In this document: positions 1 through 11,520 of the stretch, piece by piece
How positions within the stretch are numbered: position 1 is the stretch's first letter
Layout: every line of letters begins with the position of its first letter
Source: Oreohelix idahoensis
Lineage: Eukaryota; Mollusca; Gastropoda; Stylommatophora; Oreohelicidae
Length of the DNA stretch: 64,000 nt
Reading direction: 5' to 3'
Assembly: GCA_024509875.1 (NCBI GenBank)
Contig: JAMPIV010013726.1
Location: 124,001-188,000, forward strand
Translations under genes and position numbers: made by a program
Notes under the pieces: model-generated
The model's database searches: none
What the model was told of the DNA's origin: nothing
What the model saw: only the letters and a program-made list of their open reading frames with translations

Positions 1-1930
1 TAGAGAGAAGACGTACAGCAGCTCACTAACACTAGTTGTGATTATACAGCCTAGAGAGGACGTACAGCTGCTCACTAACACTAGTTGTGATCATACAGCC
101 TAGAGAGGACATACAGCTGCTCACTAACACTAGTTGTGATTATCCAGCCTAGAGAGGGCGTGCAGCTGGTCACTAACACTAGTTGTGATTATACAGCCTA
201 GAGAGGATGTGCAGCTGGTCACTAACACTAGTTGTGATCATACAGCCTAGAGAGGACATACAGCAGCTCACTAACACTAGTTGTGATTATACAGCCTAGA
301 GAGGATGTGCAGCTGGTCACTAACACTGGTTGTGATCATACAGCCTAGAGAGGACATACAGCAGCTCACTAACACTAGTTGTGATCATGCAGCCTAGAGA
401 GGACATACAGCCTAGAGAGGACATGCAGCTGCTCACTAACACTAGTTGTGATTATACAGCCTAGAGAGAAGACGTACAGCAGCTCACTAACACTAGTTGT
501 GATCATACAGCCTAGAGAGAAGACGTACAGCAGCTCACTAACACTAGTTGTGATTATACAGCCTAGAGAGGACGTACAGCTGCTCACTAACACTAGTTGT
601 GATCATACAGCCTAGAGAGGACGTACAGCTGCTCACTAACACTAGTTGTGATTATACAGCCTAGAGAGGGCGTGCAGCTGGTCACTAACACTAGTTGTGA
701 TCATACAGCCTAGAGAGGACGTACAGCTGCTCACTAACACTAGTTGTGATCATACAGCCTAGAGAGGGCGTGCAGCTGGTCACTAACACTAGTTGTGATC
801 ATGCAGCCTAGAGAGGATGTGCAGCAGCTCACTAACACTAGTTGTGATCATGCAGCCTAGAGAGGACATACAGCAGCTCACTAACACTAGTTGTTATCAT
901 ACAGCCTAGAGAGGACGTGCAGCTGGTCACTAACACTAGTTGTGATTATACAGCCTAGAGAGGATGTGCAGCTGGTCACTAACACTAGTTGTGATCATAC
1001 AGCCTAGAGAGGACATACAGCAGCTCACTAACACTAGTTGTGATTATACAGCCTAGAGAGGATGTGCAGCTGGTCACTAACACTGGTTGTGATCATACAG
1101 CCTAGAGAGGACATACAGCAGCTCACTAACACTAGTTGTGATCATGCAGCCTAGAGAGAACATACAGCAGCTCACTAACACTAGTTGTTATCATACAGCC
1201 TAGAGAGGACGTGCAGCTGGTCACTAACACTAGTTGTGATTATACAGCCTAGAGAGGATGTGCAGCTGGTCACTAACACTAGTTGTGATCATACAGCCTA
1301 GAGAGGACATACAGCAGCTCACTAACACTAGTTGTGATTATACAGCCTAGAGAGGATGTGCAGCTGGTCACTAACACTAGTTGTGATCATACAGCCTAGA
1401 GAGGACATACAGCAGGTCACTAACACTAGTTGTGATTATACAGCCTAGAGAGGACGTGCAGCTGGTCACTAACACTAGTTGTGATTATACAGCCTAGAGA
1501 GGACATACAGCAGCTCACTAACACTAGTTGTGATTATACAGCCTAGAGAGGACATACAGCAGCTCACTAACACTAGTTGTGATTATACAGCCTAGAGAGG
1601 ACATACAGCAGCTCACTAACACTAGTTGTGATTATACAGCCTAGAGAGGATGTGCAGCTGGTCACTAACACTGGTTGTGATCATACAGCCTAGAGAGGAC
1701 GTGCAGCAGCTCACTAACACTAGTTTTGATCATACAGCCTAGAGAGGACATACAGCAGGTCACTAACACTAGTTGTGATTATACAGCCTTGAGAGGACGT
1801 GCAGCAGCTCACTAACACTAGTTGTGATTATACAGCCTAGAGAGGACATACAGCAGCTCACTAACGCTAGTTTTGATCATACAGCCTAGAGAGGACATAC
1901 AGCAGCTCACTAACACTAGTAGTAATTATC
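1..1930. repeat. 49-bp satellite array, about 39 copies
   Basis: Head-to-tail copies of a 49-bp unit that contains CCTAGAGAGGAC, a variable CAGCTGGTC/CAGCAGCTC/CAGCTGCTC segment and CTAACACTAGTTGTGAT. Sequence variants recur in a fixed order: the succession ending with the variant CACTGGTTGTG at about 326 is repeated 757 bases later at about 1083. This indicates duplication of multi-unit blocks as well as of single units. One shortened unit occurs at about 390-425. The array continues beyond the left edge, and any open frames across it are by-products of the repeat. Confidence 0.97.
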
Positions 1931-3510
1931 ATGAGAGGTTCAGATGCTATTAGAATATAACAAGACAACAAGATGTATCAAAGGATACCAGTATAGTGCC
2001 AGATAAGAGACTGGTCTTATAAGAAATACCCCCTTCTCTTAAAAGAGTAAGGGTGTATCGACAATCAAGATAGGGTCAAGCTGTATAAACCTTCAAGTAT
2101 GATGATAGTGAATGTTACTGAAGGTCTAAGTGCTATCTCTCCAGATCCCACCCTGAAGAATGGTTATTATATTATTTAAGTTGATATTGACTCTGTTAGG
2201 GGATTAACTAAATTAATTTATATGTAATATAAATCTGTATCTATCTATCATATCAGAACTTTAACTCAATTGAATAAGTAAGTCTGAATATAGATATATA
2301 CAATTTATTGATCCTATACCGTTTATCTTTTCGGTTAGGAAAATGATAAAGAAATTAAAAGTTATTTACATAATGAAATAAATAAGCATGGGATGGTCAT
2401 TTCCACAATAGGTAATTATAGTGAAGTTATCTTTCAAATATCAATTTTTTCTTTCACGTAAAAGGTTATCACTGTCACTGGACTGTATAGTGGGTATTAT
2501 TGTATTTAAAGTCCTTCAAAAGTCATCATTATAATGTTTTGATATGTGGTTTCTTTATTATAATATGTGGCTGGATAAACTCATCACTGGAACTAAGCAT
2601 CCACTTATATGTGACAAACAAGGAGCATCCAACTATCGCCAGGATCACACAGTATCTGTAACTTCAGGCTGGGAAAACATGGTCGAGTTCTAAGTGTATT
2701 GAGAACTTTATGCACCAACAGAATTCCTCTCAAGTGAATATCTCGTCAACTTGTGGTAATAACAGGATAAAACCCTCAGGCACTACACATAAACTGATAC
2801 AGGCTTTAAATGGGCATCTAGGTCTGCTGCTAGACACAGCGGCAAAGTATTTGACAGCATACGTTTTGCGCTCTTTTCAGTTCAGCTTGTGTTTAAAAAG
2901 TAGTGGCATAAATCTGCCAAGTTCAAGGTCTTATATAGTACTGCAGCGTACCTCGCGGATGACAGGGGTAAAAGCGGTGTTAAGAATCTCAAACCAATGC
3001 GTCTTTTTGCCTTCCCGTACAATGTGCATAATTTTTAATATTATGTATCTATCTTATTTCTGGACCAATTTTAATCATTTAAAGTTATAATTATACCGTG
3101 AATTAATATCTACCTTTCTATCTAATAATTGTTTAGTTATCAAAGTGCATTTAAATCTATGCAACCTTTAACTAACTAAATTGGAAACTACCCTGAAGTA
3201 TAAATATCAATCAAAATGATTTTTCTCTTTAAATAAATTACTATTTCGAGGAAGTCTTTGCACCTACTTCTTAAGTAACATCCCCATTGTTAAAATAGCT
3301 ATATCGTTCCTTTTAAATATCTTTAGTCTTTAAGAAATTAAATAACTCCTTCCTATTGTTTACACAAAATAGGCCTCTCTGTCAAGCATAAAATGTTTTC
3401 TTACACTTATCAGAAAAAGGAGCGTTCTCAATGGCTGTTATATCGGTCCGTTTTTCTCCTATATTGCGAGCGGAAAATATGATGTGCTGTAAGATAGGCT
3501 AAATCACAAC
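1931..3510. other. unassigned AT-rich insert interrupting the satellite
   Basis: About 1.58 kb separates two blocks of the same 49-bp satellite, so it was probably inserted into the array. It starts near TGAGAGGTTC and ends near ATCACAACA, just before GTGATCATAC of the resumed satellite. A solo LTR is possible, and a similar TGAGAGGTT start is seen at 25897, but an exact short target duplication is not convincing. A 126-codon open frame at 2710-3090 has no recognisable domain. No coding gene is supported here. Confidence 0.45.
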
Positions 3511-3621
3511 AGTGATCATACAGCCTAGAGAGGACGTACAGCTGCTCACTAACACTAGTTGTGATCATACAGCCTAGAGAGGACATGCAGCTGCTCACTA
3601 ACACTAGTTGTGATTATACAG
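3511..3621. repeat. 49-bp satellite, two further copies
   Basis: Slightly more than two units identical in type to the array at the left edge, resuming after the 1.58-kb insert. It ends abruptly at GCTGAAGAATAGG. From 3622 to about 4225 I see no gene or recognisable repeat. Confidence 0.93.
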
Positions 3622-4224
3622 CTGAAGAATAGGAATACTTTGGATTTGAAGTAAAAAATGACATTGAGAGAATCTGCTAAGAAAGAAAAAATTTAAATTA
3701 TGTTAGTTGGACACATGCGTTCGCAGAGAAACAACCTGACTTATTGGTAGCTCCCTCCTCCTGTGCTGGGGTGATCGCCCACCCCTGCCCTCTCTGTTCT
3801 ATTCACTGGTGTGGGGATTTGATCTGTATGTCTTGGATTAAAATCTGAACAGAAGACATGAATATGCAAGATCATGTGAATTATGTAAACAATTAAATCT
3901 AAAACTACAGATACTATATATCTTAATTATAAGTTATTAGAGATTGAACAGGATTTTTTTTTTTTAATTAACTAAACAGAAATGCTGAGCCCTCCTTGCG
4001 ATATGTTTTGTTGTTCATTTTCTTTCCATATCCTTGCTATTTTTTCAACTGATATTTGTTTGGTTATTTCAATCAGTTTCACATTAGCAATCATATCATA
4101 CCACAATGATCTTTATTTTTTTCTGCAATCAGAAATAAAATCATTTCTTCTTCTTCGTACACACTCAGACGTACACTTGAATCTTCTCAAAGTAAGCAGT
4201 AATCAGTTAAGGCTATTTGAATCC

Positions 4225-4900
4225 CTGTAAAACTTTTCCACAAAAGGAGCTGGTGTTGGCCATACACACTTTCTCTGTACTGCATATAAGGGGCAACTTT
4301 AAAGCAGATGTTCAGCAGTCATTTTATCAGTGCCACAGTTACACTGATTGGTAGTTCCTATTTTTAGCTTGTTGAATAGATGGTATTGCAATCTGTTGTG
4401 GCCAGTGTTGAATAGATGGTATCTCAATCTGTTGTGGCTAGTGTTGAATAGATGGTATCTCAATCTGTTGTGGCCAGTGTTGAATAGATGGTATCTCAAT
4501 CTGTTGTGGCCTGTGTTGAATAGATGGTATCTCAATCTGTTGTGGCCAGTGTTGAATAGATGGTATCTCAATCTGTTGTGGCCAGTGTTGAATAGATGGT
4601 ATCTCAATCTGTTGTGGCCAGTGTTGAATAGATGGTATCTCAATCTGTTGTGGCCAGTGTTGAATAGATGGTATCTCAATCTGTTGTGGCCAGTGTTGAA
4701 TAGATGGTATCTCAATCTGTTGTGGCCAGTGTTGAATAGATGGTATCTCAATCTGTTGTGGCCAGTGTTGAATAGATGGTATCTCAATCTGTTGTGGCCA
4801 GTGTTGAATAGATGGTATCTCAATCTGTTGTGGCCAGTGTTGAGTCTGAAGATTACCACTTGTTCTCTTCTGTTGAGCTGGTAGTAAACATTTAACAAGT
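4225..4900 (-). pseudogene. LINE C-terminal fragment with internally amplified 12-residue repeat
   Basis: Read on the minus strand, this encodes RREQVVIFRLNTGHNRLRYH, then Cys-rich NQCNCGTDKMTAEHLL and a short tail. That series is typical of the C-terminal, zinc-finger-like end of jockey/CR1/I-type non-LTR retrotransposon polyproteins (TGH...L...C.CG...T.EH.L..CP). The element is only a fragment: reverse transcriptase and endonuclease are not seen beside it. Its peculiarity is that the 12 residues NTGHNRLRYHLF are repeated about 13 times because the 36-bp DNA unit was amplified. A stop follows EHLL, so it is dead. Confidence 0.72.
4371..4845. repeat. 36-bp minisatellite, about 13 copies
   Basis: Near-identical tandem copies of a 36-bp unit starting GTTGAATAGATGGTATCTC. 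Since 36 is a multiple of three, the array stays open in a frame on each strand, giving spurious proteins of 178 (plus) and 199 (minus) residues. The minus-strand frame continues into LINE sequence on both sides, showing where the unit came from. Confidence 0.96.
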
Positions 4901-4936
4901 TTATATCTTCTTACATGTGTGTTTGTGCTTTTTTTT

Positions 4937-4961
4937 GGGGGGTGGGGTGGGGGGGGGGGGG
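4937..4961. repeat. G-rich homopolymer tract
   Basis: A 25-base stretch of G broken only by two T residues, following a T run. It could form a G-quadruplex and is prone to length error. Nothing else is recognisable from 4962 to 5249. Confidence 0.9.
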
Positions 4962-5249
4962 TAATTTTTCATGTTTCAGAGACATATTATAGAACTGCTG
5001 GGGCATTTGCATTGAAAATTCTTGTTTTTGTTTTTTATAGGGTTTCTTTGGTTTGGGATAGAAGGCCAATATCGCTAACAATCATTGAGATGTATTGTCA
5101 GCATGTATTGAATTTCATTTCTGTTGGTTAATATTGTTGTATTCATAATCTAATCTATAAACATAAGAAAAGAAATGGTAACATGAGATCACAGTTGTCT
5201 CATTCAGACTCTAGAATAAAGGGTTCTTGACATTGTCTCTCTTGAGCAA

Positions 5250-5663
5250 TTCTACATGTCATGTCCTCTTATATTTGACATATTTTTTGAATGAACTAAT
5301 GATGTGACTGTCAACAAATTCTACATGTCATGTCCTCTTATATTTGACATATATTTTGAATGAACTAATGATGTGACTGTCAACAAATTCTACATGTCAT
5401 GTCCTCTTATATTTGACATATTTTTTGAATGAACTAATGATGAGACTGTCAACAAATTCTACATGTCATGTCCTCTTATATTTGACATATATTTTGAATG
5501 AACTAATGATGTGACTGTCAACAAATTCTACATGTCATGTCCTCTTATATTTGACATATATTTTGAATGAACTAATGATGTGACTGTCAACAAATTCTAC
5601 ATGTCATGTCTTCTTATATTTGACATATATTTTGAATGAACTAATGATGTGACTGTCAACAAA
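5250..5663. repeat. 69-bp tandem repeat, six copies
   Basis: Six consecutive copies of a 69-bp unit beginning TCTACATGTCATGTCCTCTT and ending ATGATGTGACTGTCAACAAA. Copies differ by one to three bases, so amplification was recent. The beginning resembles the TTGTCACATC/CTTCCTGTCC 3' part of the adjacent LINE remnant, but I cannot prove that it derives from it. Confidence 0.93.
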
Positions 5664-5939
5664 AGACATTTATGTCTCTCTAATCACTCATGAACCACCT
5701 CTTAGGACCAGAACAAACTTTTGTCACATCTTCCTGTCCTGTGTCAAGTCTTTCCTGTCTTGTGTCATCAGCTCTAGTTCTTTCTATGTCTTCTTCATGT
5801 CTGTCTCCAGTAATTTCTCCATGTGTCCTCGACCTTCCTCTAGACTTCTAGGAATGTTGTTACCAGGTTTTCTCAGTGTGTTTCCTGTCAGTCTCTTCTC
5901 CATGTTTTCCTTGACCTTCCTCTAGACTTCTAGGAATGT

Positions 5940-6825
5940 TGTCACCAGGTTTTCTCAATGTGTTTCCTGTCAGTCTCCGGCATCTTTTCATCTCTGGTTC
6001 CACAAATGCTTGTTTGATAGTTGTCATCAGTTCTCATTGTGTTTCCTGTCATTCTCCAGCATCTTCTCATCTCTGGTTTCATTAATGCTTGTCTGGTAGT
6101 TGTCATCAGTTCTCAGTGTATTTCCTGTCAGTCTCCAGCATCTTTTCATCTCTGGTTCCACAAATGCTTGTCTGGTAGTTGTCATCAGTTCTTATTGTGT
6201 TTCTTGTCATTCTCCAGCATCTTCTCATCTCTGGTTCCATGAATGCTTGTCTGGTAGTTGTCATCAGTTTTCAGTGTGTTTCCTGCCAGTCTCCAGCATC
6301 TTCTCATCTCAGGTTCCATGAATGTTTGTCTGGAAGTTGTCATCAGTTCTCAGTGTGTTTCCTGTCAGTCTCCAGCATCTTTTCATCTCTGGTTCCACAA
6401 ATGCTTGTCTGGTAGTTGTCATCAATTCTCAGTGTGTTTCCTGTCAGTCTCCAGCATCTTCTCATCTCAAGTTCCACGAATGCTTGTCTGGTAGTTGTCA
6501 TCAGTTCTCAGTGTGTTTCCTGTCAGTCTCCAGCATCTTCTCATCTCTGGTTCCACAAATGCTTGTCTGGTAGTTGTCATCAGTTTTCAGTGTGTTTCCT
6601 GTCACGTCTCCAGCATCTTCTCATCTCAGGTTCCATGAATGCTTGTCTGGTAGTTGTCATCAGTTCTCAGTGTGTTTCCTGTCAGTCTTCAGCATCTTCT
6701 TTTCTCTGGTTCCACAAATGCTTGTCTGGTAGTTGTCATCAATTCTCTGTGTGTTTCCTGTTAGTCTTCAGCATCTTCTCATCTCTGGTTCCATGAATGC
6801 TTGTCTGGTAGTTGTCATCAGTTCC
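5940..6825. repeat. 79-bp tandem repeat, about 11 copies, derived from LINE coding sequence
   Basis: Unit starts TTGTCATCAGTTCTCAGTGT and includes TTTCCTGTCAGTCTCCAGCA and CTCTGGTTCCACAAATGC. A single-copy counterpart of this unit is present in the LINE at about 59570-59660 (TTTCCTCAGTGTGTGTCC ... GTTCCACTGGCACTTGTC), so the array was born inside a LINE ORF. Because 79 is not a multiple of three, successive copies shift frame and yield a ladder of overlapping spurious ORFs. Confidence 0.93.
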
Positions 6826-6920
6826 ACATGAGTGATCTTGTCATAGCACTTCAGTCCTTCTATTCTATGTAGGCATCCATTTTAAGGAAGAGTGTAACTT
6901 CTTTGATTGTTGTTGTTCTC

Positions 6921-7084
6921 AGTGTTTCAAGTCATACAATAGGACTGATGTGATGTGTTTCAAGTCATACAATAGGATTGACTTGATGTGTTTCAAGTCA
7001 TACAATAGGACTGACTTGATGTGTTTCAAGTCATACAATAGGACTGACAAGATGTGTTTCAAGTCATACAATAGGACTGACATG
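6921..7084. repeat. 33-bp tandem repeat, five copies
   Basis: Five copies of GTGTTTCAAGTCATACAATA-GGACTGACTTGAT. The single-copy counterpart in the LINE at about 59759-59790 reads CATGTCTCAGAGCCATACAA followed by TAGGACTGAC, so this array also derives from LINE coding DNA. Confidence 0.93.
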
Positions 7085-7937
7085 GCAGTAAAAGGTCCTA
7101 ATTTTTGTAATGGATTTACTTTTTTTTTGTATGTATGTATGATTCTACATCTTGTTGTGATGTTTCTTCAAGACTAATAGTTTTATCATTTCCTGAATTT
7201 ATTCTCATTATATTTGTTTTCTCCCTGCGTATTTTCAGACCCACTTGTTGTCACCTCTCATTAAGTATTTTCATTCTGTCATACATGTGATTACAGTTTT
7301 TGGACAGGAGAGCCAGTTCATCTGTAAAATCTAGATCATGAAGCTGTTTAATCAGAGTTTAATAGGTTTCTATTGGTTGATGTTTTCACAACCCAATCTA
7401 TAGCCTATATTATTGAAATGGTAACAACAGGCATCCCTGCTGCACCTGAGTTCTTTAGTTTTCATTTGTGAAAAATGTTAAGTCTTCATGTGTTTTCTTC
7501 ATTAAGTTAATAATCTTCAATGGGACTCCATATTGCCTCATCATTTTCCAAAGTGGTTCTCTGTCTACACTGCCAAATACCTTTTCATAGTCCAAAAATC
7601 TAAGGTAAAGAATTACTTTCCATTTCAGACTTTGTTCCACTTTTATTCTCAGTGTGACATTCTGATTTGTATAAATATATAAACCAATAAAACGGTATTG
7701 TTTCAGTTCTACAAATTAACGGTTTACAGGAAACAGGAACTGCTTTGTCTAGAACCTGTTTGTTCTCTACCCATAGACTTTAAGTTCTTGGGGATGAACC
7801 TGTTAAATATTTGTCCTGGAACTAATAGTAAGATTATTCACATTTAATTAATGCACTTGTAAACCTTTTGTAAATCTCCCTTCTAATGCAGTTTGACCAG
7901 AGATCCTTTTTTCCATTCTGATGGTATTTATTCTCTC

Positions 7938-8200
7938 TCACAGACAGTTCCACAAAACAGACTCAACTCAGCAGACTGTATCCACAAAATCCCTCTGACT
8001 TCCAGCCAGCAATGGAGGAGCTACAAGTCAAATGGGAAAAACCAAATAAAGAAGAAATAAAGAAAGACATAAAGCTTCTAACAGAAGGAAAAGGAGCTTG
8101 TCCTGATGACATTCCAGTAGAGGCTATCAAAGCAGAATTGGACACCTCTGCAGAGATGTTATACACATTACTGGGTAAATTTTTTGTGGTTACAAATTGT
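7938..8200 (+). pseudogene. LINE fragment between endonuclease and RT domains
   Basis: The plus strand encodes EELQVKWEKPNKEEIKKDIK followed by a segment ending CPDDIPVEAIKAELDTSAEM. This is the linker typical of endonuclease-plus-RT LINEs (K.G..GPD.IP.EAIKA...). The same segment occurs at 17320-17400 in the LINE of this window. It is a short fragment, broken after LGKFF; neither active-site domain is present. Confidence 0.72.
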
Positions 8201-8351
8201 CTACAGCATGTGATAACTGGTCCCAAGCCCAACCCTCCATAGTCAGCTCTTATGCCATGCCTTGAAGAAAAGAGTGTTAGTAGTCCCTTAGTAACCCACT
8301 AGTGTGATAAGTAATAGCTTATGACACATGAAATATTTTAATAGAAGTCTG

Positions 8352-8368
8352 TCAGTTTAACTTACTTG
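8352..8368. repeat. target-site duplication, left copy (LINE A1)
   Basis: TCAGTTTAACTTACTTG is repeated exactly at 11521-11537 and brackets the minus-strand LINE. The 17-bp length is typical of target-primed reverse transcription. Confidence 0.92.
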
Positions 8369-8528
8369 CTTACTTACTTAGTCGTTCCCCTTCTACCGTG
8401 AGGTGTTGAGGTTTGGAAGAGAGAGAGCACCAGACTATCCTATCGGCTGTCTTCTTCCTGGCCTGGTTCCATTCTAGTCCTCGGACATTCAAAGATTGTC
8501 TAATGTTGTCCTCCCAGCGGACTCTGGG

Positions 8529-10094
8529 TCATCCTGGGGTCTGGATCCCTGGCTCTTTATTTCCCATGCTTGGTAGCCGATCTTCTCCCATTCTGCAGAC
8601 ATGGCCAGACCATCTTAGTTGGGACTGTTCTACTTGGGTCTGCAGTGGGTAGGATTTTAGGCCCTGACGTATCGTCTGGTTGCGGACCATGTCTCTTCTT
8701 GTTACTTCAACCACCTTCCTCAGATACCTCATTTCTGAGGTTTGGATCTGGCTTTTGTGGATTGTAGTCATTGCCCATGACTCGCATCCATATGTCAATA
8801 CTGGGACATAGGTGAAGTGGTATACAGCCATCTTCGTTTTCTTACCAACCTCTTTCTTGCTGAGGAATCCTCGATTTATGGCCTGGAAAAGTCTCCCAGC
8901 CGCTGTTTGAGTGGCCAACTCTTCTTTGATGCCTGCCTTTCGGTCTATAATAGCTCCGAGATATTTCAAGTGGTCAACCTGCTCCAGGACCTGTTCTCCC
9001 AGCTTATTCTGATGTCTTCTTTCTTCTCATGATATCACCATGGATTTTGTTTTAGAGCTGCTTATGACCATCTCTCTCTTCTCCAGCTCTTCCTTCCAGA
9101 CTTGCAGGTTGAATTGGAGATGTGCCTCTGATTTAGCAATCAGTGCAACATCATCAGCAAATGCCAGCTCTGAAATACATACCTGTCTCATCTTCCAGTA
9201 CCCTACTGAATACTTTCTTGTTCTCTCCTTACATGCCTTGATAACATCGTCCATGAAAAGTATGAAAAAATAAGGTGACAGGATATCACCTTGTCTTACA
9301 CCAGTGGTGGTCCTGAACTCTTCTGACTTATGGTTTGCTGTCCTCACATAATTTCTGCAAGACTTGTAGAAGCTCTGTATAGCATGAATCAGAGGTGCTG
9401 GAATGTTCTTCCTTGCCAAACAGTCCCAAAGTTTGCTCCAGGGGACCCTGTCAAACGCCTTTTCCAGATCTATGAAACAAACATGGATCTCACTTTTATA
9501 CTCAAGAGCCTTTTCACTCAGCTGTCTGAGTGTGAAGATTAGGTCTTGAGTACTTTGGTTTGCTCGGATTCCGCACTGGACCTCATCCAATTGTGGCTCA
9601 GCTAGGCACCGGAGTCTCTGCTCTAGGATTCTAGAGTAGATTTTACCAGGGACACTGAGAAGGGACATGCCTTTATGGTTTTCACATTGTTGATTGCCAC
9701 CCTTGTTGAAAATTGGTGTTATGATGGCAATCTCCCAATCCTTTGGTATGGTCTTGTTGCACCACGCTGCCTGTAGGACCTTTAAGAGTAATAGGTCACC
9801 TGATGCTCCCATGTACTTAACCATTTCTGGTGTTATACCATCATGCCCTGCTGCTTTGCCCATCTTAATTTTCTCCAGTGCTGCCTTTAGTTCTTCCATC
9901 TTTATATCATTTTCATCACCATTGGTTTCCTCTTCTGCGCTACTGGTTATTATTTCTGATGCTTGACCTTGCTCACCATCCAGGAGTTCTGAGAAATATT
10001 CTTTCCATCTTTCTATTACTTCCTTCGGGGCAGTAAGCAATTTGCCTTGCTTGTCCTTTATAAATTTGAGAGGGCATTGTTTTTCTTTCCTCAT
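8529..10094 (-). pseudogene. LINE A1 reverse transcriptase domain, frameshifted
   Basis: Two minus-strand frames (10094-9027 and 8969-8529) together make the reverse transcriptase and C-terminal region. Motifs in order: GKAAGHDGITPEMVKYMG, NHKGMSLLSVPGKIYSRILE, VQCGIRANQSTQDLIFTLRQ, FIDLEKAFDRVPW (first catalytic Asp), TGVRQGDILSPYFFILFMDD, and ELAFADDVALIA (FADD box). After about 9027 the frame moves and continues as KYLGAIIDRKAGIKEELATQ and LTYGCESWAMTT, ending before the 3' tail. The lesion near 9000-9030 makes this copy unable to code for an intact protein. Confidence 0.87.
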
Positions 10095-10356
10095 GTTCTT
10101 TAGGGTCTTATAGAACCATTTCTGGTTTTCTTGAGCATCTTTTCTAGCTTTTTTCCAAATTCTTCCCAGGACTTCTTTTTGCTGCTAGCACTTTGTTCTT
10201 TGCTTCTGTTTTGAGTAACACATATTCTCTATATTTCTCTATTTGTCCTGCTGTGTTTTTAGCTTCTAAGTATTGTTTCCATGCCATTTTCTTCTCTCTT
10301 ATTTTCTCTTTGACTTCCTCTGTCCACTATGGTGTCCTCTTTCTCTTGTTCCCAAG

Positions 10357-11274
10357 TTAGACTTCACCACATGCTTCTGCAGCAGCTGTCTTTATAATGT
10401 CTTTGAATTTAAGCCACAGGGTTTCCAAGTCATCAGGTTGTTCTTCTGTGCTTCTCACTGCTGTAGCATTAAGCCCCTGATATCTGGTCTTAATTTCTGG
10501 CTCTTGCAGCTTGTAGGTCTTAATTCTCATTTCTCCCGTTTGTTTACTTGGTTTCTTGCGTGATGTTGGGCAGTTCCTAGGCTGAGCAACTCTTTCAGTT
10601 GTTCTTTTGATTGTAAGCAGGTAATGATCACTTCCAATCTCTGGCCCCATCCAGACTCTAGCGTCCTGGACATATTTGAATGATCTCCTCATAACAACGG
10701 CATAGTCGATCACTGACTTCTCATTCTTTGTTGGTTCACATCTAGTGTATGCATGTATGTGCTTATGGGGGAACTTTGTGTTTGTAATGATCAGATTCTG
10801 CTCACTGCAGAATCTAAGTAGACACTTTCCATTGTCATTGAGAGTATCTTCTCCATATCTTCCGATGACTCCACCCCATCTAGCATGGTCATTTCCAACT
10901 CTGGCATTGAAATCTCCAAGCATGATAATTTCATTTAGGCAGTCATCCACTGGCCTTTGAAGCAGCTCGAAGAATTCCTCCTTGACCTCTGTGCTCTTAT
11001 CCTTATTTGGCCCATACACTATGACCAGGTTGACTATGGTTTCTCCTTTATTTAGTTTTACAACCATAATGCGCTCCGAGACAAAGTTCCATCCCTTGAT
11101 ACTATCTTTTTGGTTTTTGGCCACAATGCAACCCACGCCCCCTTTAGCTCTTTCAGATGTAGGTACACCACTGTAGAGCAGCGTGTTGCCATCGAGATCC
11201 ATGACTCCCTGTCTCTTTTTCTTTGTTTCCGTTATAGCCAGGATTTCTAATTTTGCTTTCCTCATCTCTTCCAC
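10357..11274 (-). pseudogene. LINE A1 endonuclease domain
   Basis: An open frame of 305 residues on the minus strand. It belongs to the exonuclease-endonuclease-phosphatase family that nicks target DNA during LINE integration. Visible motifs: LAITETKKK near residue 17 (metal-binding Glu), IVYGPNKD near 85, LGDFNARVGN near 120 (catalytic Asp/Asn), VIDYAVV near 188 and GSDHYLLT near 215 (final Asp-His). All expected catalytic positions are present. The frame ends 263 bases before the RT frame begins, and the A2 copy shows that the two should be continuous, so A1 carries at least one frameshift/stop in between. Confidence 0.85.
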
Positions 11275-11520
11275 TAGCTCCTCTTCTTTCCCATTTATAC
11301 TTCTTGTATTCCAAGTTCCATAAGTTGTAGTCCGTTCCAGTTCGTTGCCTTTAGAATCCGTCCGGTTTTCTCTCTTGTATTTTGCTTAATCAGGTTTTAA
11401 AGCAAACAGGTGATTGGCCTGTTGTGCCTTTGCATGGTGGAGGGGCTGCCTCCTTATGGCCTCCGTGCAGGCCGCCCTCCTCCTTTTTCAGCCAGGCTTG
11501 GGACCGGCCTAGGCGGAGTT

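Larger units (their letters stand above)
5690..7645 (-). pseudogene. decayed LINE (minus) carrying two internal minisatellites
   Basis: The plus-strand text matches, segment by segment, the reverse complement of the better preserved LINE at 59358-59955: FVEGLCS-type 3' end, then the region around the bipartite RT C-terminus, then the phrase for LLYGSETW. At the other end, minus 7640-7455 encodes DYEKVFGSVDREPLWKMM, corresponding to the RT motif DFEKAFDSVDR. Reading frame is lost throughout. Two blocks of the coding region were amplified into tandem arrays (79-bp and 33-bp units, annotated separately). Confidence 0.7.
8369..11520 (-). mobile_element. LINE A1, non-LTR retrotransposon, near full length (RTE-like size)
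   Basis: A 3152-bp unit bounded by exact 17-bp duplications. On the minus strand it has a short GC-rich 5' leader (near 11520-11290), an apurinic-type endonuclease, a reverse transcriptase and a 3' end finishing in short TAAG repeats (CTTACTTACTTA at 8367-8380). Single-ORF EN+RT organisation, 3.15-kb length and a simple-repeat 3' tail resemble the RTE group; clade placement is inferred. A second copy (A2) lies at 43213-47655 on the other strand. The 5' end here seems complete, whereas A2 is 5'-truncated. Confidence 0.88.

Noticed and set aside
1..1930. CRISPR-like array
   Set aside because: The 49-bp units are strictly head-to-tail without unique spacers, and the context is eukaryotic; it is satellite DNA.
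2710..3090. 126-codon ORF
   Set aside because: No domain, no codon bias or splice support, in an AT-rich insert with other chance frames.
4299..4898. Two long antiparallel repeat proteins (178 and 199 residues)
   Set aside because: Open only because the 36-bp period is divisible by three; the plus-strand product has no meaning and the minus one is a dead LINE end.
6021..6796. Ladder of overlapping ORFs rich in SSVLSVFPVSLQH
   Set aside because: Frame-shifted translations of the 79-bp repeat.
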